Assembly (NCBI RefSeq): GCF_019649055.1
Contig: NW_026570613.1
Coordinates: 1 to 28,964 of the forward strand
Direction: 5' to 3'
DNA length: 28,964 nt
DNA from: Paramacrobiotus metropolitanus
Lineage: Eukaryota > Tardigrada > Eutardigrada > Parachela > Macrobiotidae
Both the position numbers and the translations under genes were made by a program. Each line of letters starts with the position of its first letter. The stretch's first letter is position 1. Of the stretch, positions 1-10,152 are shown piece by piece. Below the pieces are notes generated by a model. The model did no database searches. It was not told where the DNA came from and saw only the letters and a list, made by a program, of their open reading frames with translations.

Positions 1-243
1 CCGCACCCAAAGTATTACGTAATATATCTCTTATTGCCCAAACTGTAATGCAGTGGATATATCTACATTTATATCGCTTTCACCGCTAATTTCGCGTTTA
101 TTGCGCACTGCCTGTATTTTTACGCAATCACATTTCAAATCCGGCTTGTACATGATGGAACAAGGTTTACCACTTATTTAAGTCCAGCAATGAAATCGCG
201 GGTCGTATGACTGATGCTTAACGCCCTCTTTCCGCTCTTATAG
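1..243. other. Host flank, probable intron
   Basis: No gene is recognised here. The segment is AT-rich and ends in a pyrimidine-rich stretch and TAG at 241-243, which fits the 3' end of an intron before the BTB exon that starts at 244. By comparison with the related gene at 21946-23527, the first two exons of this host gene would lie upstream of the window. Confidence 0.5.
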
Positions 244-713
244 TTACATGCTGGAAAATCTCACTCTGGACAATGTTTTTCCGACGATGAGCTCGCGGAC
301 AAGTACGATCTGCCGGAGCTCGTGCAAACCTGCACCGACTTCATCACCAGTCGGCTGACGAACGAGGGGATTTTGGCTACTCTGGAGGGCATTTTGGCTA
401 CTCTGGAACAGGTTAGACTCCGTCGCTGTAATTTGTTGAGGTGCAACTATGCAGTACTTTACTGTTTGTTAAGTTGTCATTTTGTATTATTCCTCCCCGT
501 TGCTTGTGTCAGCGTAGATACTTCTGCAGGCGCTCCAGTGGCATGCTGATAGTAGTACTGTAGAGAAATGCATGGAGGTAATTGATTCAAAGACGGCGGC
601 AGTGTTGCGATCCGAACAGTTCGCCACGATCGGGCGCAGCACACTCCTGGCGATCCTGGAGCGGAGCCTCTATCGGCTGATGAGGAGTACCACATTTACC
701 AGGCTATGGAAAG
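244..713 (+). pseudogene. BTBD-like BTB-BACK gene, 5' part (two exons), interrupted by the Polinton
   Basis: Two exons match the paralogue at 21946-23527. Exon 244-411 (acceptor TAG 241-243, donor GT 412) encodes the end of a BTB domain, with the stretch ADKYDLPELVQTC and a following helix. Exon 530-713 (acceptor CAG 527-529, donor GT 714) encodes the start of a BACK domain (EKCMEVIDSKTAAVLRSEQF). BTB-BACK proteins of the BTBD1/2/3/6 type are usually Cullin-3 adaptors; that role is family knowledge. The frame changes twice: near 285-296 and near 671-673, each offset equivalent to two extra bases. A 21-bp in-frame tandem duplication gives the repeated peptide GILATLE. The last exon ends in phase 2, and its partner exon begins at 20335, after the mobile element. 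Pseudogene status is inferred; assembly indels are the alternative. Confidence 0.75.
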
Positions 714-807
714 GTAGACAAAAATTCATTTTCGTGATTGTATGTGACTGATGACATTTATTTACTATCGGTATAATGTGATATCCCTCTTCCACACGCC
801 GTAAGTG

Positions 808-812
808 AGGAA
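808..812. repeat. Target site duplication, left copy (AGGAA)
   Basis: AGGAA lies directly outside the left terminal inverted repeat and recurs directly outside the right one at 20218-20222. Polintons usually make 6-bp duplications; here five bases match exactly and the sixth does not (GAGGAA versus AGGAAT, depending on phase). Confidence 0.75.
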
Positions 813-1052
813 AGTAGAATACACAGACATCCACTGCCAGGAACACCCCAGGGGTCCGTACAGTACCACCTGCCTGTATATACAGTACCACCTGCCTATA
901 ATTAACTTTATAATTACTTTTAACTAAATTAAACAATAGAGTACAGTAATTTACATTAATTTCATTAAGTTACGTAATTCATTAGTGGAAACAATAGTTA
1001 ATTTTCATTTTTCTAATTAACGAGTTAAAAAATACGAGTATACATGAAAAAA
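813..1052 (+). repeat. Left terminal inverted repeat (240 bp)
   Basis: The reverse complement of 19978-20217. Reading base by base, the first 230 positions match without a difference; position 1043 (C) differs from its partner at 19987, and matching then continues for about nine bases. Inside it, a 17-mer TACAGTACCACCTGCCT occurs twice in tandem (about 860-895). In Polintons the ends are the replication and integration termini. Confidence 0.95.
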
Positions 1053-4000
1053 CATAGTGTACGATTAAAAAACACACTGTACAAATAAAAAACTTAAATA
1101 CCTTACTAATTACGTATATGTACATATGTACAAGTAAAAAAAGCGCGCGCTGTTAGCAGCGCCACCACACCTGAGCGTGCGTGTACGGTGTGTGGGTACC
1201 TGACGCACAAAGGCTCCTGTCTTGGCTAGCGTCTTGAAGACGCTGTGCACACGGCGTAGCTTGGCCAACGCCATATCTTGGCCCCTTAAAAATTCTAAAA
1301 ATATTAGAATTACATTTCCCGAGAACCCCAGCGCTGATCCCGCTTTTCGCCGTGCTACTCCTTGGATTTTTGGTTTTTTGTGGAGAGACTGCGTGTGAGC
1401 GTGTGTGCAACGTGTTTTTTGCTCGGCATTCGTTTGTTGTGGCAATAATTCGTGCCTGTGTGTGTTGTGTGACGGAATCGCTGGCCCACTCCAGATCCCG
1501 CAGCGTTCGGAGTTTACGGATCACTCCTACGTGCTGTCGCCGAAGTACCAACTGGTACGTACTTTTTAATATTTAAAATATAAATAAATGTATGTGTGGC
1601 AGGTTTTTTTCGTACAATTGTACGGCAGTACTGTGGTTTTGGTACTGTAATCTGCTGGTATTTTGCAGATACTGTTCACTGTCATCTGGCAGTGTGCGCT
1701 CCATCCATCTGCACCGTGTTTCCGTAGTTCACCGCCTTTCGCGCTCTCCAGTAAGTGCTGAATTTTATTAAAATATTAATAAAATACAAAAGCACACTGC
1801 CCGACGGTTTTTTTGTGCGAAATGTGGGAATGCGCAGTGGCATTTTGTGGTGATATCTGTGGCTGTTTTACAGGTATCGCGACAGCTTTCCCCATTGTCA
1901 GCGCAGCTCCCTCGCGGCAGAATTTCTCCGCACCCACACGGAGTAAGTGAAATATATAATTTTTATTTTAAAATTATTTAAAATACCGCGTGCAGTTATT
2001 CGCCCACAGTTACGTGTGTATATTGTGCGACTGAATATAAAAGGCAGATGTTTTATTTTAACGCAGACTACGCAAACAAGCGCTTCTCTGTTCGATCCCA
2101 CTTCTGACATCCTAGACTGCACAGAAAGTGTATCTACCGTGCACTTTTGATTTCCACCTGAAAAATCACAAAAATAAAAATGAAAATAAAATAAAATGAA
2201 AATAAAATAAAATAATTTGCGCAACCAAGCGATTTTCTGTTCGAACGCATTGGCAGTGGTGTACGCGTGCTGGTAGTGTATCTGATGGGCAATGTTTATC
2301 GCTTTCTGCGTACAACTTAAAATATTAAAATAAAATAATATAATAAATATTAGTTTTGTGCAATTCTGATAGTGTACCAGCACCGTGTTACCGTAGTTCA
2401 TTTTGCTGCTTTTAAATATATTTATGAGAAATTTCTCTGCAGGCTTTTCTAAGACCGGCGATTGATTCCCTGCTGTGCTAGCGACGTTTCCCACGCCTAG
2501 CTTACGTGCCGCACCTATTTTCCTGGCACTCAAAAGCAACTCCGCGACGCGCTCACTGTAAGCACTTAAAAAATTTGGATATCTTAATAAAATAAAATAA
2601 AACACATATTGCTGCACCAACACCGTGTTACCGTAATTTCTTTATCATATCTGTAAAAAAATTCGTATGCGGCATGCCATACACGCTACGTACTGTACAT
2701 CATTTACGTACTGTATATCATGCAAATTTTGTATATGTACGGTTAAATCATCTGTTTTTACGCTGTACCAGCACCGTGTTACCGTAGTTGACTGCTCTTT
2801 TAGTAAATATAATTTATATAATAATAATTTACTGTTGCTGTACGGTGTTCTGTACTCGTATACACACAAACATTTTATTGCCGATAATATGTACTAAATT
2901 AATAATCACATGTACCGCCACAGGTCTGCCCATTATAACGTGCGGCTTTATTTCCTTACCATTTGGACGTCGCGAACTGGCCATACCGACAGAAGTAAGT
3001 TTAAATAAAATAAAAAAATCTAGGAATAGTGCTATGCGCTATCGTGTGCGTGTGGTGTACGTGCCTGTGTGTGCTCGCTGTAATTGCGCTAAATAATTTT
3101 CACTAAATTATAACAATATGCTAAGAGTGTAAATAAAATTCCGAAATAATAACAAGTAATTGCAATATATGTACGCGTTCATAATAATATTTTATTTCAA
3201 CTAAATTTCAGTGGCAAAACTTACGTGCGCTATTTATACGTGCAATTCAACAATACCGGTGTTATAGGTACATGTATTGACTATTGTATGTACGCTTATA
3301 CGCTTTTAATATCGACTGCTTTAACAAAATGCTGCCATAATTACCGAATTTTTCAATTTTTCATTTTATTTTTATTAAATCATTTCAACATTCGTAATAT
3401 TATTCCCATCTTTTTTAAATTTATCGAACCGTCATTATTTATGCGTACATGCAAGTGCAACTAATTATGTGCGTGTTGCTTGTGAATGCTTTATCTGTTT
3501 ACACGTGTTCTGTGTACAGTGTACATCTCTTGATTGTGCAGTGTGGCGTATTTATTCATGACAGCACATTAGCATTGTAAAATACATACAATACACAGCG
3601 CGCATAAGTACAGTGATAATCATACGAGTATTTAAGAACATTAATATAAGCATTGTTACCGCATCTACAGCAACTATTTTCATCTTCAGCACAAGAGCGT
3701 TGATCAGTTTACAGTCAAATTTTATATCATTTCTTCAAACAGATTAGTACAAATACTATCGCAGCGAATTAGCTGAGTTACTCGAGTGTAAAGTTTTTAA
3801 CGGTTTTCTTTTGTGCGTTGATCTGTCGGTATCCCGCAGAGATAAGTAGGATTAAGTGCTACGATGGCAGCATAGCTTTTATTCATTGTCAGCTGCGCTT
3901 TTTCATCTCCTTTATCGCTTTGATAATTTGAATAACTGTTTTCCTTTGTTGCATATGCAGTGAACGTGAAAAAACTGAAAAATTCATAAAATTAAAACTT

Positions 4001-4087
4001 CGATTTTGGTAAGCAACTTCGATTTTACGTGATATGTTGCATCATAAATGCATACCAAATTCGAAATTTTTTCAAAATTTTTTTTAG
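1053..4087 (+). other. Left leader region: AT-rich, exon-like blocks and a repeated 25-mer, no confident protein
   Basis: Three kilobases without a convincing long ORF. It holds blocks bounded by good splice signals on the plus strand: 1669-1750, 1874-1942, 2443-2557 and 2924-2994. Each follows a pyrimidine-rich AG and is followed by GTAAGY; another GTACGT donor lies at 1555. A 25-mer with the core CACCGTGTTACCGTAGTT occurs at 2374-2398 and 2765-2789, with variants at 2614-2638 and 1711-1730. Runs of AAAATAAAAT fill the spaces. The pattern could be a multi-exon untranslated leader or non-coding RNA feeding the acceptor just before the ATG at 4088. No peptide made by joining the blocks is recognised. 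From 3000 to 3990 nothing further is seen. Confidence 0.4.
3994..4072. repeat. Intergenic inverted repeat element, copy 1
   Basis: Arms about 3994-4017 (CTTCGATTTTGGTAAGCAAC) and 4049-4070 (TGCATACCAAATTCGAAATT) with about 30 bp between them. It lies directly upstream of the ATG at 4088. One T is missing in the right arm compared with other copies. Confidence 0.7.
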
Positions 4088-4624
4088 ATGAATGTGTTTG
4101 AAGAGTATCAGAAGCGTCATTCAGAGTATCTTAACGAGACCGATCGCGAACTAGTTGATCGTATGGAGACGTTTTATGGTGGGAATCGACGTGCATATAT
4201 GCGATCCCGCAGCCTACCACCGGATGCACGCGATAGTGCATCTTCAGACGTTCTGGAAGAGTACGACTTCGATCAGGAGTTTATTGAGCAGGGATTTCGC
4301 CTTTCCCATGAAGCCGATTTTGACGAATATGGTAACGCGTTGTTACCAGATCTGGCAGTTCCAGTTGATTACGGGAGAGTTATCCCGTCTGATTTGGTAG
4401 CGAGCGATGCAGTACGGGCGCTGTTAATTAAGCTAATTAAGAAGTCCAAGTATTTCTGCGCATCGAATGCAAAAGATTTCTACAAACACAAATCCAATAT
4501 GCGCATTGCCAAGAAAATTGTTGAATGTCTGATATCTGAATACGGGAAAATTAACGCCCATAAGGCGTCTGCTGTTGTTAAGTACGTAGCCGAACTGGGT
4601 GGTATGAAAAGGAAATGCTGTTGA
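4088..4624 (+). CDS. Polinton protein of unknown function, 178 aa
   Basis: An intact ORF starting at the first ATG after a T-run ending in AG (TTTTTTTAG then ATG), which looks like a splice acceptor touching the start codon. The N-terminal half is charged with an acidic stretch (DVLEEYDFDQEFIEQ). The C-terminal half, about residues 100-178, is predicted by eye to be helical and Lys-rich, ending MKRKCC. No signal peptide, membrane segment or known motif is visible. It is the first gene inside the left end, 3 kb from the TIR, and is preceded by inverted repeat copy 1. Placement near the polymerase may hint at an early role, but that is a guess. Confidence 0.7.
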   Translation: MNVFEEYQKRHSEYLNETDRELVDRMETFYGGNRRAYMRSRSLPPDARDSASSDVLEEYDFDQEFIEQGFRLSHEADFDEYGNALLPDLAVPVDYGRVIPSDLVASDAVRALLIKLIKKSKYFCASNAKDFYKHKSNMRIAKKIVECLISEYGKINAHKASAVVKYVAELGGMKRKCC

Positions 4625-4979
4625 AAAATATTAAAGGTTGATGTGCAATGTCCCGCTGTGAACGTTGCGCTTATCCACAAAATAATACAATATATCAATT
4701 TCAAGGGCAGCTGCATTTATGCGCTTGCCATTTGTAGGCGTACTCGGTGGTGACACAGATTTGAAAGCGACCAATCTCATGAATGCATCAGTAACCTAGT
4801 GGCACATACACACAGTAACAAATACAGTCAAGCACGGAACATGTGGACAATGTCCACGCATACATTTTCAAAATTCATTTAACGTTCAACAAGGATCTAA
4901 AATTTTATTTCGTCGGTTCCAACCGTGTTTAGCTTTAAAGTGTTATACTCGCATGCTGTTCTATTTGCTTTCTTGAGAT
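4625..4979. other. Intergenic spacer
   Basis: 355 bp with no coding signal recognised. A pyrimidine-rich run ending in AG (about 4962-4977) precedes the next ATG at 4980 and may be another acceptor. Confidence 0.4.
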
Positions 4980-5867
4980 ATGTCAAGTTTTAAGCTATGG
5001 CCCGGCCGAAGCAATCCCGCCCTCGAACTGCAAAGGACACTTTGCACTTCCGGGCGTTGGTTAACTCCTACGCTGCACGACTATCTACTTCCCACACCGG
5101 AAGAGATGTCGAGCTGCTGCGGGTTATACTACAAGCTGTTTTATCCACAAGAGGAACAGCTGCACGGCGCTTTCTCCAAAGAGCGCTCAGTCCTTATGTT
5201 GTTCGGTAGTCCTAAGTCACCGCTCTGCTTCTCGCTGAGTTTCTACCAGGAATTCGAGGAGACTGTGTTCCAGACCGGCTTCGATCGTCTTACTCATTCC
5301 ATTAACGATTGTTTTGTCCATCTTGTACCCATCCGTCCTGACGACAGCCCTGTCTATGCTGAAGTTGTTACGGCGCAGCAGTTCGGCTATCTGTTAAAGT
5401 ACTACACAGAATTCAACCGGATTGTGCTCGATCCATTGAACTATCAACGTATCACCGCGATTCTCGGACCGGCACCAAAGAAGCAGGAGTATCCGCCGTA
5501 TGGCATGTTCGGATGTGACGTGTGGACTGTGGATAATCAAGTCCCGACCGTCAACAGCAACGCTGACATGTACGATCCCATTCACGCCCTAGAACCGACC
5601 CTGAATTTCCTAGACGACAAAGAAATGGATGTCATCTTAAAAGACCTGGCCAGCGACGGTGAAAATAAAGAAAACCAGCTCGATGTATACGTGCAGACCG
5701 GATGTGGACAAGTTTTGGACACGCCGCCTACTTCTCCCAAACGACGGCAGGCACCGAATGCGCCCGAGAAGTCCAAACGTCGTCGGTTTGTGCAGTCAAA
5801 GCTTACTCAGCCATTCATCCCTCATCCGAATGCCAAATATCCAAACTTGGGTGAGTTAATTTATTAA
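4980..5867 (+). CDS. Polinton protein of unknown function with nuclear-localisation-like tail, 295 aa
   Basis: An intact ORF from ATG 4980 to TAA. Residues 1-180 look like a globular domain rich in aromatic and hydrophobic residues (e.g. SLSFYQEFEETVFQTGFDR). Residues 200-235 are acidic. Residues about 248-275 hold a Pro-Ser/Thr stretch followed by two basic clusters (TSPKRR and KSKRRR), which resembles a bipartite nuclear localisation signal with a possible proline-directed phosphosite. It is followed by QSKLTQPFI, which only loosely resembles a PCNA-interaction motif. The gene stands just before the polymerase and is separated from it by inverted repeat copy 2. A role in the host nucleus is inferred from the tail; no homologue is recognised. 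Confidence 0.7.
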   Translation: MSSFKLWPGRSNPALELQRTLCTSGRWLTPTLHDYLLPTPEEMSSCCGLYYKLFYPQEEQLHGAFSKERSVLMLFGSPKSPLCFSLSFYQEFEETVFQTGFDRLTHSINDCFVHLVPIRPDDSPVYAEVVTAQQFGYLLKYYTEFNRIVLDPLNYQRITAILGPAPKKQEYPPYGMFGCDVWTVDNQVPTVNSNADMYDPIHALEPTLNFLDDKEMDVILKDLASDGENKENQLDVYVQTGCGQVLDTPPTSPKRRQAPNAPEKSKRRRFVQSKLTQPFIPHPNAKYPNLGELIY

Positions 5868-5913
5868 TTCAGTCGCACAGGATAAAATCATTAGCTTACA
5901 TTCATGAAAATAA

Positions 5914-5987
5914 AAAATTCGATTTTGGTACTCAACTTGATTTTAACACGCACTGTGCGGCGCCGGTGCTAACCAAAATCGATTTTT
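5914..5987. repeat. Intergenic inverted repeat element, copy 2
   Basis: Arms AAAAAATTCGATTTTGGTA (from 5912) and AACCAAAATCGATTTTTA (from 5970), with a GC-rich inner loop. An AATAAA string (about 5909-5914) abuts the left arm. It sits between the stop at 5867 and the start at 6005. Confidence 0.8.
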
Positions 5988-6004
5988 AGTGCACCATCAG
6001 CTGC

Positions 6005-8453
6005 ATGCGTCTAACACCTATCCGGCTACTCAGTGCAGTGCATACGACTCTTCGTCTGCTGCCGGCGGGTTTTTTTGGGCAGCCGCGCAGCGATTGTGCC
6101 GCATCAGGTTCGGGATACGTTAATCGGAACGGCACCTACCTTCCCGCGCAGCAAGTTCCGCAGTACGCTATAGAACCAAGTGGTGGTGGCTTCCGATCGG
6201 CATCTGATGTATACGGTAAGATGCGGTACTGTAGAATCTTACTGTTAAAGTCGTACAGTCGTGGCTGCATTGGTAGATGGGAACCGTTATACTGGTTCTC
6301 CAGTCCTTGTGGAATACCAGCAACCGCCGATGTACCAGAATCAGCCATCACGTGTAGATCATCTGCAACAGCAGCGTCAGCAAATGGAGCATCGGTTTAT
6401 GCAAGATTTCGTCAACAACGTTCCTTCAACGCACTATGATCAGCTGAATATGGCACCACCGACGCCTGTCAGTTTCCGTCGCCTGCCGATCCAAACAGTT
6501 AGGTCTGCGGAAGGTGAGAAGTATTTCGGAAGGATACCTGTCGACGGGTGGTGCGCTGCAACAAGAACAGCCTACCAGTTCTACGGTTGTTTCTGGCATG
6601 GATGCCCCAAATGCTTTCCAAACCCGAAGAAAGTTAACACGGTGAGAATGAAGACCTTTGGCACACTTCGTGAAGAAGTCGCGCAAAGCGAAGCATACCT
6701 TAATAACTTTGCTCGCACTGTTACGGATCCATACGCGGACGTTCCTGTAATATTGACAACAATTTGGGAGTGCGAGTACGATGAAAAGCTGAAAGCTGGC
6801 GAGATCGTAGCAGAGCCGAATTTCCGACCGCGTTTAAATGTGCGTGACTACTTGTTTGGAGGTCGGACAGACATTTTTTGCATGTACAAAGAAATCCCTG
6901 AAGGATCCAAAGGAAAAGTCTTGGATTTTATTTCACTGTATCCGTCCATTATGGTCTTCGACCAGTATCCTGTTGGCCATCCTGAGATCCGATTCACTAA
7001 CTTCCACAAACCGGGCGAGCCTTTTAACATTAAAGATTGGTTTGGAGTTGTGTATTGCGAAGTATGGCCACCGTATGATTTATTCATACCTACTCTCCCG
7101 CTCCGATTGGCTGATGGTCGTACGGTGTACACATTATGTCGTACGTGTTCTGAAGAATTGAACATCGCAAAGCCGTGCACCCATGATTATCGACAACGGG
7201 CATTCGAAGGGCTTGGACTACACCGCTTCTGGAGCAGGCAGTTGAAGACGGCTACATCATTCGTCGCGTTTTTGAGATTCACCATTTTCCTAACAGCAGT
7301 AAATATAACCCGGAAAGCAAAACCGGCGGCGTATTTGCCAAATTTATTTTGGATCTCATTCGTACGAAAATAGTTACAAGTGACTTTCCCGCACATGTTA
7401 TCACTGATGAACAGAAGCAAGAGTTCTGCAGGAAATATGAAGAAGTTTTGGGAATTATTTTCACCCCCGACGAAGTTACCAACAATCCGGGGATGCGCGC
7501 GGCAGCTAAAACGTTTGTCAACCAAGTCTGGGGAAGGTAAGAAATGTGAATTAAGAATGTTAAACATTTCTTAATTCATATTTCTTAATAGATTTGTTAT
7601 GAAAGCCGTGTACCGCCAAAATACGTACTGCCGAACGTACAAGGAAATGAAGGACATCGTTTTCAACAGTCGTTATATTACCAACGACATTCGTATGGTC
7701 AACGATGGAAAGTGTATCGATGTGACGTACGAAGAGAAAGCCGCATGGGTATGAAATGTGCAAAGGGTTTTTATTAGCATTCCCGATTGAGTTATCATTT
7801 CAAATTTGTGCACAGGTTGCGCCTAACAAGCGAACAAATCCGTACATTGGTAAATTTACCACCGAGTACGGCCAACTCAAACTCCTTAAAGCTTTACGGC
7901 TTGTTGGTGATCGTTTGCTCTACTGTGACACGGATTCCGTGATGTTCGTGAGCACCCCGGGCGAGCCAGATCCTCCTACAGGCGATCTACTAGGCGATTT
8001 GTCCGATGACCTCGGCGGTGAGCATTTCGTGGAGTGGGCTGCACTGGCAAAGAAAACCTACTGTCAGCTCCTCAGCAGTGGAGAACAGCGTATAAAGTGT
8101 AAAGGGATTCCTAAGTCTGACGGGTTGAAGGAACGGGTCAACATTGGTGTTCTGAAGTCTATGATGTTCGGGACAGGGCCGTCCCAAGTTACTGCATGCG
8201 AAAGTATAACATTCAAAAGAATACAGATAACTTGACAATACAGACAGTGCCTCTTGTTCGCCGTATAGGCTGTACGTTTACCAGTCGTGCTATTGGTCGT
8301 GATTTTGTGACGTATCCGCTTGGTTATCATGGTATCCCTTTTCCTAGTATCGGCTCACTTGAATTTGAAGTTGTAAATCAGTTGCTTGAACGTTTCAATC
8401 CTGCAATGCTGACTGAGGACGTTGATAGGGAAGAATATTTTGTGCATGAATAG
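6005..8453 (+). CDS. polB: Protein-primed family B DNA polymerase (Polinton PolB), four exons, frame interrupted
   Basis: Replicates the element by protein priming (family knowledge). Exons read as 6005-6215, 6259-7536, 7592-7748 and 7816-8453, with GT-AG introns in matching phases. Visible motifs are FYGCFWHGCPKCF (about 6584), found in Polinton polymerases between exonuclease and polymerase regions; motif A DFISLYPS (about 6927); motif B KTFVNQVWGRF spanning the intron at 7537; and motif C YCDTDSV (about 7921). The N-terminal 150 residues are Gln/Pro-rich, and I cannot find the ExoI-III motifs normally upstream, so the protein is short for the family. The frame changes near 7211 and again between about 8190 and 8238. 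These make the locus a probable pseudogene unless they are assembly indels. Confidence 0.9.
7537..7591 (+). repeat. PolB intron that is itself a near-perfect hairpin
   Basis: The 55-bp intron runs from GTAAG to AATAG. Its arms TAAGAAATGTGAATTAAGAA and TTCTTAATTCATATTTCTTA pair with only about two irregularities, leaving a loop of a few bases, so almost the whole intron folds on itself. Confidence 0.75.
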
Positions 8454-8498
8454 CTGCTAAATTTCATTGTTCTTGTCTAACACTGTACGCTTGTAATC

Positions 8499-9008
8499 AT
8501 GTCGTCTCTGAAATCGAACAATTATGGGAAATTAAAATACGAGTTGATTACGGGGTTGTGTGTCGCTTGCGATCAGCGTCTGGATGTCTGTTGCGATAAA
8601 CAAATCATTTTTAAGAGATGCACTGCTGCGTTTAAATATCTGTTCAGCTTTCTCATCAATTGTCAGTTTTTGAAAAGCGAACGTATGTGTTGCCGCGGAT
8701 GTTATCGTATCGACGATCAGCATACTTGTGGCAATCGTGTCGACGATCATTGCTATAAGTCTGCTCACTTCTATGAAATTGCAAACTCCGTTGACAAGCG
8801 ATTACTGCGTGAGTTGTTTATTCTTGTTGTGGAACAGTATACCGGGAAATCTGTTCAAGTCTGCGACTGCATAATGTTCTATAAGTCATTAACTGTGTGG
8901 AGATCCCAAATTCGAAAGCAGTTTCTAGATGGCACTATTCCCAAGGGGGTTGATAAGCGTCTGCTAAAGATTATTCATGGAAAACTTGCTGAGAAGAATT
9001 TATTTTGA
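8499..9008 (+). CDS. Cys-rich Polinton protein of unknown function, 169 aa
   Basis: An intact ORF from ATG 8499. The N-terminal half contains many cysteines and histidines: CVACDQRLDVCC around residues 22-33, then MCCRGCYRIDDQHTCGN and DDHC around residues 63-87. The spacing suggests one or two zinc-binding units, though no named zinc finger fits exactly. The C-terminal half is helical and basic with a repeated VDKRLL motif (twice). It begins 46 bp after the polymerase stop and its last 32 bp overlap the integrase start in another frame, so the two could be translated from one message. Function unknown. Confidence 0.65.
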   Translation: MSSLKSNNYGKLKYELITGLCVACDQRLDVCCDKQIIFKRCTAAFKYLFSFLINCQFLKSERMCCRGCYRIDDQHTCGNRVDDHCYKSAHFYEIANSVDKRLLRELFILVVEQYTGKSVQVCDCIMFYKSLTVWRSQIRKQFLDGTIPKGVDKRLLKIIHGKLAEKNLF

Positions 9009-10073
9009 CGTGGCGTCGCCGGGTGGTTACGGTGGAATACAAGCATTGCACCGAGAGGCCAGCAAGCAGAGCAATATAAAATTGTCGACGGACACCGTGA
9101 AAGAGTTCCTGCGCAAACAGCCGGCCTACACGCTACATAAACCAGTTCGCAAACACTTTCCTCGTCTCAATTTTGTTGTTTCCGGTCCTAACGAACAGTT
9201 CCAAGCGGACTTAATAGACTACAGTGCGTATGTATCTGTTAATGATGGGTATAATTTTTTGTTAGTCGTGGAAGATTGTTTTACTCGGTATGCATGGGTG
9301 GAACCGATTAAGCGGAAGACTGCCTCTGAAGTACGTGATGCTTTACAAGTAATATTTAATCGTTGTGGACCGTTTCCAAAAAATTCCAAACCGATCTGGG
9401 AACCGAATTTTATAATACTGATGTCAAGTCTTTGTTAAATCAGCATCAAATTCTTCATTTCTCTACTAATAATGCAGAAATTAAAGCTGGCCAAGTTGAA
9501 CGTCTGAATCGCACCTTATCGACTAGATTGTTCCGTTATTTTACGCATAATCGAACGAAAAGATGGATTGATGTAATTCAGAAACTCGTGGACGCATACA
9601 ACAACAGCCCACATAGAAGTTTAGGATACCATAAGCCATCAGAAATAACGGCTGAAAATGCAGAAGAATTTCACAAGATCATTTACAAGGACAAAATCAA
9701 ATATGCACACAAGAAACTAAGCACGGAAATTCCAAAATTAGGAGATTTTGTGCGTCTGTCTTTGAAGAAGACGGCAATGGAAAAAGGATATACTCCAGGG
9801 TGGTCAATAGAAATTTACAAAGTTAAAGCTGTTGAAGCCCATGATGGCATAACCATGTTCCGAGTGGAAGATTTGAAACGTGAAATGTTAGAAGGACGAT
9901 TTTACGTTTGGGAACTGCAGAAAGTCCCAAAAAATACACCAGAGACTGCTGAAATTGCTGTTTTATCTAAGAAAGGCAACAAAGTTTTGATACGTTTTGT
10001 TGGCTGGAATAAAAAGTTCGACAAATGGATCACTTTAAGTCAACTTAAGCGGTATGGACTTCAGTTAATTTGA
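8977..10073 (+). CDS. int: Polinton integrase (rve core plus chromodomain-like tail), frame interrupted
   Basis: A retroviral-type integrase that inserts element DNA. The N-terminal signature is LLRRIYFDVASPGGYGG, followed by AYTLHKPVR, both typical of Polinton integrases. The catalytic triad is visible: D in FQADLIDY (about 9203), D in QTDLGTEF (about 9392) and E in GQVERLNRTL (about 9497). The C-terminal stretch KVLIRFVGWNKKFDKWI (about 9985-10030) is a chromodomain-like motif, thought to help target chromatin. The frame changes at an A-run near 9378-9384, between the first and second catalytic aspartates. The start is set at ATG 8977, inside the end of the preceding ORF. Inverted repeat copy 3 begins at the stop codon. 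Confidence 0.93.
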
Positions 10074-10148
10074 AAAATTCGATTTTGGTGTGCACTGCTA
10101 AACTCACACGACTATAGCGCATCATATTGCATACCAATTTCGAATATT
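10073..10148. repeat. Intergenic inverted repeat element, copy 3
   Basis: Left arm GAAAAATTCGATTTTGGTGT begins on the last base of the integrase stop codon; right arm TTGCATACCAATTTCGAATA ends 5 bp before the next ATG at 10153. It fills the whole space between two genes. Confidence 0.8.
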
Positions 10149-10152
10149 AAGA

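Noticed and set aside
1898-2623. Long minus-strand ORF of 241 codons in the left leader
   Set aside because: It is an AT-rich reading through repeated AAAATAAAAT tracts and opposite to well-formed splice blocks; low-complexity Phe/Ile/Tyr composition and no motif.
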